Shown here piece by piece: positions 8,901 through 16,749 of a stretch of DNA of 32,104 nt. How positions within the stretch are numbered: the first letter of the stretch is position 1; each line of letters opens with the position of its first letter. The notes below the pieces were generated by a model. The model made no database searches, was not told the DNA's origin, and saw only the letters and a program-made list of their open reading frames with translations. Where the stretch lies: the NCBI GenBank assembly GCA_041742635.1, contig JBGSIF010000346.1, positions 1 through 32,104 of the forward strand, read 5' to 3'. The DNA comes from JTS-AC122 sp041742635 (GTDB lineage Bacteria > Planctomycetota > Phycisphaerae > Phycisphaerales > UBA1924). The position numbers were made by a program, and so were the translations under genes.

Positions 8901-9100
8901 CCGGCCCTGGTGCGGAAGAGCGGCGCGCGGTGGCGAGCGTGGTGATCGGGGGGCAAACGCTGTCGCTGCTGGTGACACTGCTGGTGACACCTGTGGCGTA
9001 TTCGATCTTTGACGACGCGATTGTGTGGGTGAGACGGCGGTGGCAAATCGGGAACGGGGAGTTGGCGGCGAAGCCTGATGTCGTGAGTACGGAGTTGTGA
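5909..9100 (+). CDS. RND-family efflux pump, AcrB/MdtB-like (HAE1-type)
   Basis: An inner-membrane proton-driven exporter of 1063 residues, the usual length. The N-terminal helix ('CIKRPVFAAMLILSMVVVG') and porter domain ('LPSVDLPTVNVRTSLPGASPEEVE') are typical. Transmembrane helix 4 carries 'GIVIDDAIVVLEN' (about residues 396-409), with the paired Asp of the proton relay. Helix 10 carries 'GVVKKNSILQVDHMNQLR' (about 941-958), with the conserved Lys. This fits the multidrug (HAE1) branch and not the heavy-metal branch encoded next. CGGAGAA lies 7-8 bases before the ATG. It forms one unit with tetR and the outer-membrane factor; its adaptor is encoded divergently at 2449-3714. Substrates cannot be deduced. 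Confidence 0.93.
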   Translation: MQRLAEVCIKRPVFAAMLILSMVVVGSVAFTKLGVDRLPSVDLPTVNVRTSLPGASPEEVETQVSQPLEESINTIEGIEELRSISGQGQSILIVTFSLKRDIDGAAQDVRDRVAAAVRRLPDDAETPVVSKFDNDSSPVLTLALSGELSIRELTELADKTIKPQLERSAGVGEVSIVGGLERTVNVWIDASRLAAHGVPITAVRDALVRQNSDIPGGNVTGSAREQVLRTLGRLTDPRDFNMVPVAVIDGTPIRVQDIGYAEDGTREQRSSSRLDGKPAVSLEIRRQSGANSVAVIEGVKGSLESIRTQMPLGVRLEVIRDQSTYIYAALHEIETHLVVGAILASLVVMGFMRSWRSTLIAAVAIPASVVSTFAVMWALDFTLNSVTMLALVLMVGIVIDDAIVVLENIFRFVEEKQLTPMEAARQGTAEIGLAVLATTLSLVVIFIPVSFMSSISGRFLYQFGVTAAVAVMVSLLVSFTLTPMMSARLLRKGVASKGHDAGSRGGLYAMIDRAYTWMLRWSLRLRWATMGIGVLIIASSVPLYSMLKQDYLPSDIDEAEFTINVNGPEGVSFAAFDEAVRSVESTVGEHPAVRTTLSSVGGSFLGQVNRGDIYVRIAPHGERYPTIGRVWRSLLGGKPMAAFEGNYTQSEVMQDLRRALRKYPDLRMSVRSFPAFNIGGGNFDIDLAIRGPELERLAEFTERLRERSAEIGGLPDLDTTLKLNTPELRVTIDRERASDLGVSPRDIGTALRLLVGGDDEVSRFRDPETSEDYDVQLRLIAPDRSDPGTLPRLLVPGSGNEVIELRSIARIDASDSAARVDRLDRQRAANVRGSVGPGFALADRLEAMRAEVDTLDMPPAYTVRVLGRGRELQRTFTEFLLAFMLSLVFMYMILAANYESIVHPFTILLSIPLSIPFGFLSLWALGGTLNLYSALGILVLVGVVKKNSILQVDHMNQLRAKGMPRREAIIQGNRDRLRPILMTTLALVGGMLPLAIGSGPGAEERRAVASVVIGGQTLSLLVTLLVTPVAYSIFDDAIVWVRRRWQIGNGELAAKPDVVSTEL

Positions 9101-9230
9101 TTTCTGCGCGGAGGCATGAGAATCAAGTCGAGAAAGGGGTGGTTCGGGGGCGGCGCCTAAGCAGACGCAAACAGTCCACAAACAGAGCCGAGAGTAACAA
9201 TCGTCTGGAACCGGTGGGGCGATAGAGCGG

Positions 9231-9254
9231 TATACTGATTTTGGCCGATATACT
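9231..9254 (+). promoter_or_regulatory. Tandem TATACT hexamers before the His-rich gene
   Basis: TATACT occurs at 9231-9236 and again at 9249-9254, 18 bases apart. The second ends 7 bases before the ATG at 9262, so a transcript from it would have almost no 5' leader. No good -35 is visible for either hexamer (the window for the second reads near 'agcggt'), so activator help or a different sigma factor would be needed. Confidence 0.35.
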
Positions 9255-9261
9255 TGTACTC

Positions 9262-9738
9262 ATGCGGAGCGTACTGACACAACTCCTTGCGATTCTGTTG
9301 GTTTGCAGCCAAACGTTGTTTGGCGTTGCGATGGGACGGACGTTGTGTGTGGCGACAGGGACGTGTGAGCATGGTGAGGACGCGGAGAGAGAAGACCGCG
9401 GGCACTGTCATTCGCATAGCCATCACGGCGATGAAGTGGTGAGGCACGGGGAAGAGTGCGAATCACATCGACACGGCCCGATAGGGCTGCTTGATGTGCC
9501 GCACGAGGAGTGCGGGTGCCATGTGCATGTGCCAGTGCCGAATGAGCCGCAGTCGCCGCCGAAATCATCGAACCAAGCGGATCAGTTACAAGTGAGAATC
9601 ATGCACGCACCAGTTGTGGTGACGGTTCTCACATGGGATCTTTGGGCGAATCGGAGGATCGATTCGAGAAGTCGTCCGCCTGATCCTGATGCCGCGGCGC
9701 AGGTGCTGGCACTGCAAGCCACCCGATTACTTGTATAG
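9262..9738 (+). CDS. His/Cys-rich exported protein, first gene of the heavy-metal efflux operon
   Basis: A 158-residue protein from the ATG at 9262. A TTG at 9241 is in frame but less likely. Residues 4-25 are hydrophobic and look like a signal peptide or anchor. Residues about 35-92 are packed with His, Cys, Asp and Glu: 'CEHGED', 'GHCHSHSHHGDE', 'HGEECESHRHG', 'HEECGCHVHV'. Such clusters typically bind Zn, Cu, Ni or Co, so I infer a periplasmic metal buffer or delivery protein. The C-terminus is Pro/Ser-rich with no recognised domain. It precedes the CusC-like gene by 278 bases on the same strand. No Shine-Dalgarno is visible; TATACT lies 8-13 bases upstream of the ATG. I do not recognise a named family. 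Confidence 0.65.
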   Translation: MRSVLTQLLAILLVCSQTLFGVAMGRTLCVATGTCEHGEDAEREDRGHCHSHSHHGDEVVRHGEECESHRHGPIGLLDVPHEECGCHVHVPVPNEPQSPPKSSNQADQLQVRIMHAPVVVTVLTWDLWANRRIDSRSRPPDPDAAAQVLALQATRLLV

Positions 9739-10016
9739 AGCGGTTGAGTTCCCGCTTGTTGCTTCACGTGTGCGCACAGCATTAGTGAGCAGCGTGATGG
9801 ACCGGCGAATGTGCGTGGTTTGCCGCTGCTTGCCGCAAGCCCCCATCCCCCACTCATTTTATTGATGGTACGGATCAACGGTGCTGCCAGTGCGTCATCG
9901 ATTGGGTGGGCGTGCAAGCACGCTGATGCATCGCGGCGGGCGAATCGAACAGTTGATACCTGGAACGAATGGAACGCGTCGGCACCGAACGTGACCGAAG
10001 CATTCGAGGAGTTGTA
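9739..10016 (+). other. Gap between the His-rich gene and the cusC-like gene
   Basis: This 278-base stretch holds no gene I can support. An open frame (9811-10017) exists, but its composition is unremarkable and it lacks a ribosome binding site. No convincing terminator or promoter is visible, so it remains open whether the His-rich gene is co-transcribed with the pump genes. Confidence 0.4.
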
Positions 10017-11408
10017 ATGTCCGCGTTAAACATCTGCCAAACGCGAAAGCGCGTATGGAGTGTGCTGGCCTGCGGGCTGATGCTCGCGTCGGGCGGTTGC
10101 CAGACGTATGAGCACAAGCCGCTGGGGTTGTCGTCGTATCGAGAGGCGTTTGTAGCGAGGACGCCCGAGTCGCCGGAGGTGTCGGAGTTTGCACGCCGGC
10201 TGGGAATAAGCGGTAGCGGGCACGAGGGCGGCTTCGCGGTGGGCGATGGCGTGTCGATGCGTGAGGCGGAGGTGATCGCGCTGGTATTCAACGCCGATCT
10301 GAGGACTGAACGTCTGAAGACGGGCGTGACCAAAGCGAGCGTGGAGAACGCGGGGCGATGGGAGGATCCGAGCATCGGCGTGGATATCGCGCGGATCATC
10401 GAGAGCGTGCAGCATCCGTGGAAAGTGGCTGGGGCTGTTGGGCTGACGCTCCCGATATCAGGACGGCAGGAGATCGAGCAGCAGCGGGCGGGGTTTGAGC
10501 ACGCCGCGGCTCTGTCGCGGGTGGTGCAGCACGAGTGGCGCGTGCGGATGGAAGTGCGGCGGGTATGGATGCGATGGGAATCGTTCGAAGCACAGGTCGG
10601 GACGACGCGCGAGTTTCTTGAACGCGTTGAGCAGGTGCTGTCGGTCGTGGACGCGATGGAAGCGGCGGGCGAGATGACCCGTACCGAAGCGAGGCTGTTC
10701 CGGATCGAGAAAGCAACCAAGAAAGCAGAACTTTCGACATTGGACTCACAGTTGGAGCAAGCGGCACTTTCTCTGCGGCAGTTGATGGGGCTATCGGCGG
10801 GCGCGCCCATCACGCTGGTCCACGCGGGGCTTGGGGGTGTGCCGATGCCGGAAATCGATCTGGCGTCGCTAGAGTCGAGGAGTCCGCACTTGCAAGTCGC
10901 GGCGGCGGAGTACGAGGCGGCCGAGAAGGCGCTCGAACTCGCCGTTCGCAAGCAGTATCCGGACCTGAACATCAGCCCGGGATATGGCAATGAAGACGGC
11001 GACAACGAGGTGCTGCTGGGGCTGAGCCTGCCGCTGCCGATCCTGAATGGGAATCGTCGGGAGATCGCCGAGGCGCGAGCGGAGCGGGAGGTAGCGAGGG
11101 CGAGCGCGGAGGCGGCTCTGGAGCGGCTGCTGGGTGATGTGGAAGCCGCGGAGTCGCGGCGACGATCGATCACGCTTCAGCGTGAGGTACTGGAAACAGA
11201 GATCGTGCCGTTGGTGGATGCGCAGTACGCGGACGCGCGACAGGTGGCGCAACTCGGTGAGGTGAACGCGCTGGTGCTGCTGGAGAGCCTCTCTCGGCAA
11301 CAAGAAGCGAAGATGCGATTGATCGAATCACGACGTGAGGAGTGGCTGGCGGTGATCGATTTGATCGACCTGCTCGGGCCAGAGACCACAGAAAGGACGA
11401 TGCCATGA
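10017..11408 (+). CDS. TolC-family outer-membrane factor, CusC/CzcC-like
   Basis: A 463-residue outer-membrane channel component for the adjoining heavy-metal pump. The ATG at 10017 is chosen because GAGGAG lies 6 bases upstream and a lipoprotein signal follows at once, ending in LASGGC (cysteine 28). The first efflux repeat starts at 'VSMREAEVIALVFNADLRTERLKTGVTKASVENAG' (about residues 79-113). The second contains 'LEVAAAEYEAAEKALELAVRKQYPDLNISPGY'-like helices and 'LLGLSLPLPILNGNRREIAEARAERE', hallmarks of CzcC/CusC proteins. The stop overlaps the next start by 4 bases (ATGA), so it is translationally coupled to the adaptor gene. Confidence 0.88.
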   Translation: MSALNICQTRKRVWSVLACGLMLASGGCQTYEHKPLGLSSYREAFVARTPESPEVSEFARRLGISGSGHEGGFAVGDGVSMREAEVIALVFNADLRTERLKTGVTKASVENAGRWEDPSIGVDIARIIESVQHPWKVAGAVGLTLPISGRQEIEQQRAGFEHAAALSRVVQHEWRVRMEVRRVWMRWESFEAQVGTTREFLERVEQVLSVVDAMEAAGEMTRTEARLFRIEKATKKAELSTLDSQLEQAALSLRQLMGLSAGAPITLVHAGLGGVPMPEIDLASLESRSPHLQVAAAEYEAAEKALELAVRKQYPDLNISPGYGNEDGDNEVLLGLSLPLPILNGNRREIAEARAEREVARASAEAALERLLGDVEAAESRRRSITLQREVLETEIVPLVDAQYADARQVAQLGEVNALVLLESLSRQQEAKMRLIESRREEWLAVIDLIDLLGPETTERTMP

Positions 11409-12775
11409 AGAAGATGAGTAACCTGAGTTGGCGAGTGCTGCTCGGGCTTGCGGGCGTGTTTGGAGTGATGGGGTGCGACAAGCAGGCGGCATCGAACGAA
11501 CAAGACACGCGCGGGGATGAAGACGAAGCGGCGGCGACGGCGATGACGAACCGCGTGGACATCCCGTCGTCTGTAAGGCAGAACCTGGGCATCACGTTCG
11601 TGAAGGTGGAGTCGCGTGATGTAGCCAAGACGCTCCGGCTTCCCGGGCGGTTTGAGTTGCTGCCGACCGCACGGCGAGAATACCGCGCGCCGCTGGGCGG
11701 GCGAGTTGAGTTACTGGTGAAGCAGTACCAAGCGGCCGAGGAGGGGACGCCGCTGTACCGATTGGAATCATCGGCATGGCGCGATTTACACGAACAGATC
11801 GCGGCAAAGCAGGCGAAGGTGGATTCGATGGGGCCGCTGCGTGCGGCGCACGCGAAGCATGAATCGAGCCTCGCGGACAAGGTCGCGCTGTGGGAAGACC
11901 GGCTGAAACAACTCGAAGGGTTGCGCACCGCGGGCGGGGGGAACGCCGCGCAGTTCACCGAGGCACGCGCGACACTGAACGCGACGCAAGCGGAACTCGC
12001 CGACGTGATGGAAAAGGACGCGGAGTTGCAGGCGCAGCAGAAAGAGGTGGAGGCGGAACTGCGGTCGCTGCAGTCGCGGCGGGATCTGTTGATACGAACA
12101 GGAAACTGCGAGAGAGCGGACGAAACACCGGCATCCGAGATGGGGTACACCGTGTGCGCGACGAGTCCCGGGCGGATCGAGATGATTGGGATCACACCGG
12201 GCGGTGCGGCGAACGAGAACGAACTGGTGTTGTCTGTCGTGCAGCCGGAGCAGATCCGGTTCCGTGCGCGCGGAATGCAAACAGACTTGGGAAGTCTGCG
12301 AGATGGGTTAGAGGCACGGATCGCGCCGCCACAGGGGGGGAGCGTGGAGTTGCAGGACACGATGAAGGGCACACTTCAAATCGGGCTGACGGCGGACGCG
12401 GACGAACGGACAGTGGACCTGCTCGTGCAGCCCGATGCCATCGCGGGGTGGGCGCGCGCGGGGGTGTCGGCGCATCTTGAGATCACGCTGAGTGGAGGGG
12501 GCGAGGAGTTAGCGGTGCCACTGTCGGCGGTAGTGCGGGACGGGGCGATGCCGGTGATCTTCCGACGCGATCCCGCGAACCCGGAGAAAGTGATACGGAT
12601 GGAAGCGGACATAGGCATGTCCGATGGGCGATGGGTGGTGATCAAGAGCGGGGTGAAAGAGGGAGACGAGATCGTGCTGGGTGGTAACTACCAACTGATG
12701 CTCGCCAGTAGCGGGAACGCGGCGCAAGGCGGGCACTTCCATTCCGATGGGACTTTTCACGAAGGAAAGGACTAA
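11405..12775 (+). CDS. Heavy-metal RND efflux adaptor, CusB/CzcB-like lipoprotein
   Basis: A periplasmic membrane fusion protein of 456 residues. The start at 11405 has AAAGGA about 8 bases upstream and overlaps the cusC-like stop. The signal ends in VFGVMGC (cysteine 24). An acidic, charged stretch (about 30-45) is followed by 'RLPGRFELLPTARREYRAPLGGRVELLVKQYQAAEEGTPLYRLES', the usual CzcB/CusB barrel-sandwich start. A long helical hairpin (about 120-225) contains 'LEGLRTAGGGNAAQFTEARATLNATQAEL'. The beta-barrel and membrane-proximal domains follow, ending in 'GVKEGDEIVLGGNYQLMLAS'. The last residues, 'GGHFHSDGTFHEGKD', carry three His, consistent with metal handling. It should link the pump at 12779 to the channel at 10017. 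Confidence 0.88.
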   Translation: MKKMSNLSWRVLLGLAGVFGVMGCDKQAASNEQDTRGDEDEAAATAMTNRVDIPSSVRQNLGITFVKVESRDVAKTLRLPGRFELLPTARREYRAPLGGRVELLVKQYQAAEEGTPLYRLESSAWRDLHEQIAAKQAKVDSMGPLRAAHAKHESSLADKVALWEDRLKQLEGLRTAGGGNAAQFTEARATLNATQAELADVMEKDAELQAQQKEVEAELRSLQSRRDLLIRTGNCERADETPASEMGYTVCATSPGRIEMIGITPGGAANENELVLSVVQPEQIRFRARGMQTDLGSLRDGLEARIAPPQGGSVELQDTMKGTLQIGLTADADERTVDLLVQPDAIAGWARAGVSAHLEITLSGGGEELAVPLSAVVRDGAMPVIFRRDPANPEKVIRMEADIGMSDGRWVVIKSGVKEGDEIVLGGNYQLMLASSGNAAQGGHFHSDGTFHEGKD

Positions 12776-12778
12776 GGG

Positions 12779-15700
12779 ATGCTGGCCAAACTGATCGCGT
12801 TTTCGTTGAAGCAGTCGTCGCTGGTGATCGTGGCCGCGGGGCTTGTGCTGCTGTTTGCCGGCGTGCAGGTGCGGAAGATGCCGGTGGATGTGTTCCCGGA
12901 ACTCAACGCGCCGACCGTGGTCGTGATGACGGAAGCGGGCGGGCTGGCGGCGGACGAAGTGGAATCGAACGTGACGTTCCCGATCGAGGCGTCGGTGAAC
13001 GGACTGGCGGGCACGAGGCGCGTTCGCAGCGCGAGCGCGACGAGCCTGTCGATCGTGTGGGTGGAGTTTGATTGGGGGACGGATATCTACCGGGCGCGGC
13101 AACTGGTATCGGAACGGTTGTCGGCGGTGCGTGAGAACTTACCCGAGAATGCGCACGCGGAGATCACGCCGGTGACGAGTATTACGGGTGAGATCATGAT
13201 CCTGGCGCTGTCGTCGCCGGAGGGGTCGGTGTCGCCGTTGGACCTTCGGGCGTTCGCCGAGTTTGATCTGCGCAGCAAGGTGTTGGCGGTGCCTGGGGTG
13301 GCGCAAGTGGTGGCGATCGGGGGAGAGTTACCGCAGTATCAGATTAATGTAAATCAAGAGATGCTCGCGCTGTATGGGCTGACGATCGCGGATGTGGTCG
13401 AGGCGGCGCGGGGATCGCACAGCACGGCGAGCGCGGGGTACATTCCGAACTGGGAGAATCAAGAACTGCCCATCCGGCAGGTGGCAAGAGTCGGCAGCGC
13501 GGAGGATATCAAACAGACACTGGTGAAATACCACAACGGGGCTGCGGTGACGATCGGGCAGGTCGCCGACGTTCGGCTCGGGGGTGCGCCGAAGCGCGGC
13601 ACGGGCGCGGACGGTGCGGTGCCGGGAGTGGTGATCAGCGTGCAGAAAAGTCCGGGGACGAACACGCTGGCGCTGACGGACCAGATCGATCGTGTGCTGG
13701 ATCAGATCGAGCAATCGATGCCGGCGGGTATGGTGCTCAACCGTGATCCGTTCCGAGCATCGAGGTTCATCGAGCGATCGGTTCACAATGTGGTGAAAGT
13801 GCTGATCGAAGCGAGCGTGATCGTGGCAGTGATATTGGTGCTGTTTCTGCTGAACGCGCGTGCAACGATCGTGACGCTGACGGCGTTGCCGCTATCGCTC
13901 GCGGTGGCGGTGCTGCTGCTGTGGGCGTGGGGGCTATCGATCAATGTGATGACGCTGGGCGGGCTCGCCGTGGCGATTGGGGAGTTGGTGGATGACGCGA
14001 TTATCGATGTTGAGAACGTGCTGCGGAGACTGAAAGAGAACGCCGCGGCGGGCATGGCGGAGCGCAAGCCGTTTGTGGATGTGATCTACAGCGCGAGCAA
14101 TGAGATCCGTTCATCGGTGGTGTTTGCGACGATCATCATCTGCATGGTGTTTGTGCCGCTGTTGTTTTTGCAGGGGCTCGAAGGGCGGTTCTTCCAGCCG
14201 CTGGGGATCGCGTATATCACGTCGATCTTCGCGTCGTTGCTGGTGGCGTTGACGGTGACGCCTGCGTTATGCAAGGTGATGTTCGGTCGCACGTTTGCGA
14301 GGGGCGACAGGGGCGGGAGCGATGGATCGCCACATGGTTCACATGATGGCGCGTTGGTTCGATGGCTGAAGCGACGGTACGAGCCGGCGCTACGTCGTGG
14401 GGTCGATCGCAAAGGGATCGTGCTTGGCGGGGCGGGATTGCTCACCGCATTATCGATGCTCTTGATGTCCACATACGGGACATCGTTCCTGCCGGCGTTC
14501 AAGGAGGGGACGTTCACGGTGTTCCTGATGGCGCCGCCGGGGACGTCGCTGGCGGAGAGCAACCGGCTGGCGGTGGGAGTGGAGAAGCAACTGACGCAGA
14601 TCGACGGGGTGTCGAGCGTGACGCGCCGGACGGGACGTGCGGAGCGGGACGAACATGCCGAGCCGGTGAGCAGTTCCGAAATTGAAGTAACCTTGAAAGC
14701 CGGAGCGAAGCAGGATCGCGTGCGAGCCGAGATCGACCGCATCATCGGGAACATCCCGGGAGTCACAACGATGGTGGGGCAACCGATCGAGCACCGCTTG
14801 TCGCATGTGCTCTCGGGCACGCCTGCGGCGATTGCGATCAACGTGTACGGCCCGGATCTCAACGTGCTTCGCGATATTGCCAAGCAGGTCGAGGTCGAAC
14901 TCAAGGCGTTGCCCGGCACGCGGGATGTTGCGGCGAACCGAGAAGTGATGATCACGTCGCTGCCGATCCGGTATCGCGCCCAAGACTTGGCTGCGGCGGG
15001 GCTTTCACCAGCGGGCGCAGCGGAACAGGTGCAGCAGGCTTTGTACGGCGAGCGGGTTGCGGAGGTGAACCAAGGCGTGCGCCGGTACGAGATGATCGTG
15101 CGCCTCGCCGAGAGCGAGCGTGAACGGATCGAACAGGTCATGGACCTGCAACTGCGCGGCATCGGCGGTGCGCTGGTGCGGCTGCGCGAGGTCGCGGACA
15201 TCGGTCCAGAACGCACCAGCAACCTGATCACGCGCGAGAACGCCGAGCGTAAAGCCGTGATCTCCGTGAACGTCGCGGACGGGTACAACCTTGGGCAACT
15301 CGTGGCGCAGGTTCGGGCGCGGGTCGATCCGATCGTGCGGCGAGCGGGCAACGAAGCCGGAGCAACCAGTGGCAACCGCGGGAGTTACACCGTCCACTAC
15401 GGCGGGCAGTTCGAGGCGCAGCAATCCGCGAGCAAGACGATCTATGTCATGGGCGGCGGCGTGGCGGTGCTCATGTTCCTGTTGCTGCAACTCTCCACGG
15501 GGAAGGCCCGCACCGCGCTGCTGGTCATGCTCAATCTCCCGCTTGCACTTATCGGCGGTATCGTGGCGATCTACATCAGCGAGTCGCCGGGCGTGGTCGG
15601 CAACACGCTCTCGCTCGTTGGACTCCGGAGCGACCGGTACATCGCGCCGGTGATCTCCATCGCAAGCATGGTCGGGTTCGTCACGCTTTTCGGCATCGCC

Positions 15701-16087
15701 GTGCGCAACGGCATCTTGCTGGTCAATCATTACGATCACTTGCAGAAATACGAAGGGAAGACGATCGGGGAGTCGATCATCGAAGGATCCATGGAACGAT
15801 TGGTGCCGATCTTGATGACCGCGCTGACCGCCGCGCTCGGGCTGATCCCGCTTGCGATGGCCAAGGGCAAGCCGGGGAGTGAGTTGCTCGCACCGCTTGC
15901 GGTCGTGGTGCTGGGTGGACTGATCTCATCGACACTGCTGAATCTATTTGTTGTACCCGCCGGCTACGCGCTGGCGTTTGGTGTGAAGAATACCGAGAGA
16001 AGACAGCCGGGCGTTCTGGCTGGTCTGGCTCGGCGATGGAACAAGAAGCCCGCTACGGGTGCTTCAGCACAGGAGACGAACGAATGA
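12779..16087 (+). CDS. Heavy-metal efflux RND pump, CusA/CzcA family
   Basis: A proton-driven exporter of 1102 residues in the heavy-metal (HME) RND branch. The start follows the adaptor stop by 3 bases, with AAGGA upstream. The N-terminal helix and 'KMPVDVFPELNAPTVVVMTEAGG' are typical of HME-RND proteins. The TM4 signature reads 'AIGELVDDAIIDVENVLRRL' (about residues 400-419). It keeps the relay Asp and the VEN glutamate. It resembles the CusA arrangement (AIG...VD) more than CzcA (DFG...DG), but has its own DD and IID variations, so the metal cannot be named safely. The C-terminal helices contain 'GIAVRNGILLVNHYDHL' and 'ALTAALGLIPLAMAKGKPGSELLAPLAVVVLGGL', both family hallmarks. Codon choice shifts from GGG/CGG to GGC/CGC near 14,800 within the gene. 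Confidence 0.92.
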   Translation: MLAKLIAFSLKQSSLVIVAAGLVLLFAGVQVRKMPVDVFPELNAPTVVVMTEAGGLAADEVESNVTFPIEASVNGLAGTRRVRSASATSLSIVWVEFDWGTDIYRARQLVSERLSAVRENLPENAHAEITPVTSITGEIMILALSSPEGSVSPLDLRAFAEFDLRSKVLAVPGVAQVVAIGGELPQYQINVNQEMLALYGLTIADVVEAARGSHSTASAGYIPNWENQELPIRQVARVGSAEDIKQTLVKYHNGAAVTIGQVADVRLGGAPKRGTGADGAVPGVVISVQKSPGTNTLALTDQIDRVLDQIEQSMPAGMVLNRDPFRASRFIERSVHNVVKVLIEASVIVAVILVLFLLNARATIVTLTALPLSLAVAVLLLWAWGLSINVMTLGGLAVAIGELVDDAIIDVENVLRRLKENAAAGMAERKPFVDVIYSASNEIRSSVVFATIIICMVFVPLLFLQGLEGRFFQPLGIAYITSIFASLLVALTVTPALCKVMFGRTFARGDRGGSDGSPHGSHDGALVRWLKRRYEPALRRGVDRKGIVLGGAGLLTALSMLLMSTYGTSFLPAFKEGTFTVFLMAPPGTSLAESNRLAVGVEKQLTQIDGVSSVTRRTGRAERDEHAEPVSSSEIEVTLKAGAKQDRVRAEIDRIIGNIPGVTTMVGQPIEHRLSHVLSGTPAAIAINVYGPDLNVLRDIAKQVEVELKALPGTRDVAANREVMITSLPIRYRAQDLAAAGLSPAGAAEQVQQALYGERVAEVNQGVRRYEMIVRLAESERERIEQVMDLQLRGIGGALVRLREVADIGPERTSNLITRENAERKAVISVNVADGYNLGQLVAQVRARVDPIVRRAGNEAGATSGNRGSYTVHYGGQFEAQQSASKTIYVMGGGVAVLMFLLLQLSTGKARTALLVMLNLPLALIGGIVAIYISESPGVVGNTLSLVGLRSDRYIAPVISIASMVGFVTLFGIAVRNGILLVNHYDHLQKYEGKTIGESIIEGSMERLVPILMTALTAALGLIPLAMAKGKPGSELLAPLAVVVLGGLISSTLLNLFVVPAGYALAFGVKNTERRQPGVLAGLARRWNKKPATGASAQETNE

Positions 16088-16596
16088 AATCCGTCCGCAT
16101 GATTCTGTTGACCGCAGGTGTCGTGATGTCCGCCGCGCTGCTTGGGCAGGCCGGTTGCGAGAAGAAGGGCGAGAAGCCGGCGAAGCAAAGCGGCTCCGCG
16201 TCGGGTGGTGCGAAGCACGACGACCACGACCACGCGCCCGGCGATGGGCATGACCACGGCGACGAACACGATCACGGCGCCACAACGCAACTCGGCGAGC
16301 AAGCCGCCGGTGGCTTCACCATGAAAGCATCGCGCGACGGCGAAGTGAAACCCGGCGAGGACGCCGCGATCGACGTATGGGTGAGCGGCGGGACGGCCAA
16401 GATCACAGCCGTGCGTTTCTGGATCGGTACACAGGATGCCAAAGGATCCGTCAAAGCGAAAGCCGAACTTGAGAAAGACAACTGGCACACGCACGTCGAG
16501 ATCCCCAAGCCGCTGCCCGATGGGAGTAAACTGTGGGTGGAGGTGGAGACGGACAAGGGGGAGAAGGCCGTCGCGGGATTTGATCTGAAGAACTAG
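16084..16596 (+). CDS. His-rich lipoprotein, last gene of the heavy-metal efflux operon
   Basis: A 170-residue protein starting at the ATG at 16084, which overlaps the pump stop codon (ATGA), with GGAG about 9 bases upstream. A lipoprotein signal ends in LGQAGC (cysteine 25). Residues about 44-66 form a His/Asp array ('KHDDHDHAPGDGHDHGDEHDHG' pattern, split here by Gly/Pro), a likely metal-binding segment. The remainder (about 75-170) looks like a small beta domain ('AAIDVWVSGGTAKITAVRFWIG', 'WHTHVEIPKP', 'WVEVETDKGEKAVAGFDL') without a family I can name. Translational coupling to the pump suggests an accessory role, such as a periplasmic metal sponge or delivery protein. A strong terminator follows 75 bases later. 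Confidence 0.8.
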   Translation: MKSVRMILLTAGVVMSAALLGQAGCEKKGEKPAKQSGSASGGAKHDDHDHAPGDGHDHGDEHDHGATTQLGEQAAGGFTMKASRDGEVKPGEDAAIDVWVSGGTAKITAVRFWIGTQDAKGSVKAKAELEKDNWHTHVEIPKPLPDGSKLWVEVETDKGEKAVAGFDLKN

Positions 16597-16671
16597 TGCG
16601 TTCTGCCCCGCGGTGCGAAAGCCGTGGAGTGGAAAGAAGCGTGTCTGAGTTGGTGTAGTTTTGAACGAAAC

Positions 16672-16702
16672 AAAGGCCCGCGGCGTATCGCCGCGGGCCT
16701 TT
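16672..16702 (+). terminator. Strong intrinsic terminator closing the heavy-metal operon
   Basis: A perfect 14-bp stem (16672-16685 with 16689-16702) encloses the 3-base loop TAT. The stem reads AAAGGCCCGCGGCG on the 5' side. It is flanked by A and T residues on both sides, so it may work in both directions, between the plus-strand efflux operon and the minus-strand gene ending at 16750. Confidence 0.85.
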
Positions 16703-16749
16703 CTGGTTGGTCAAAGTAGATCGATCAAGAAATCAGCGTGTTTGATCGA

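Noticed and set aside
9811..10017. A 68-codon open frame ending at the start of the cusC-like gene
   Set aside because: No ribosome binding site, no hydrophobic or domain features, and composition like non-coding DNA. The overlap with the next start is not enough support.
9875..11173. A 432-codon minus-strand open frame over the cusC-like gene, and similar ones at 11170-12372 and 14086-15375
   Set aside because: Ser/Arg-rich antisense frames without domains or ribosome binding sites; the plus-strand genes carry clear family motifs.
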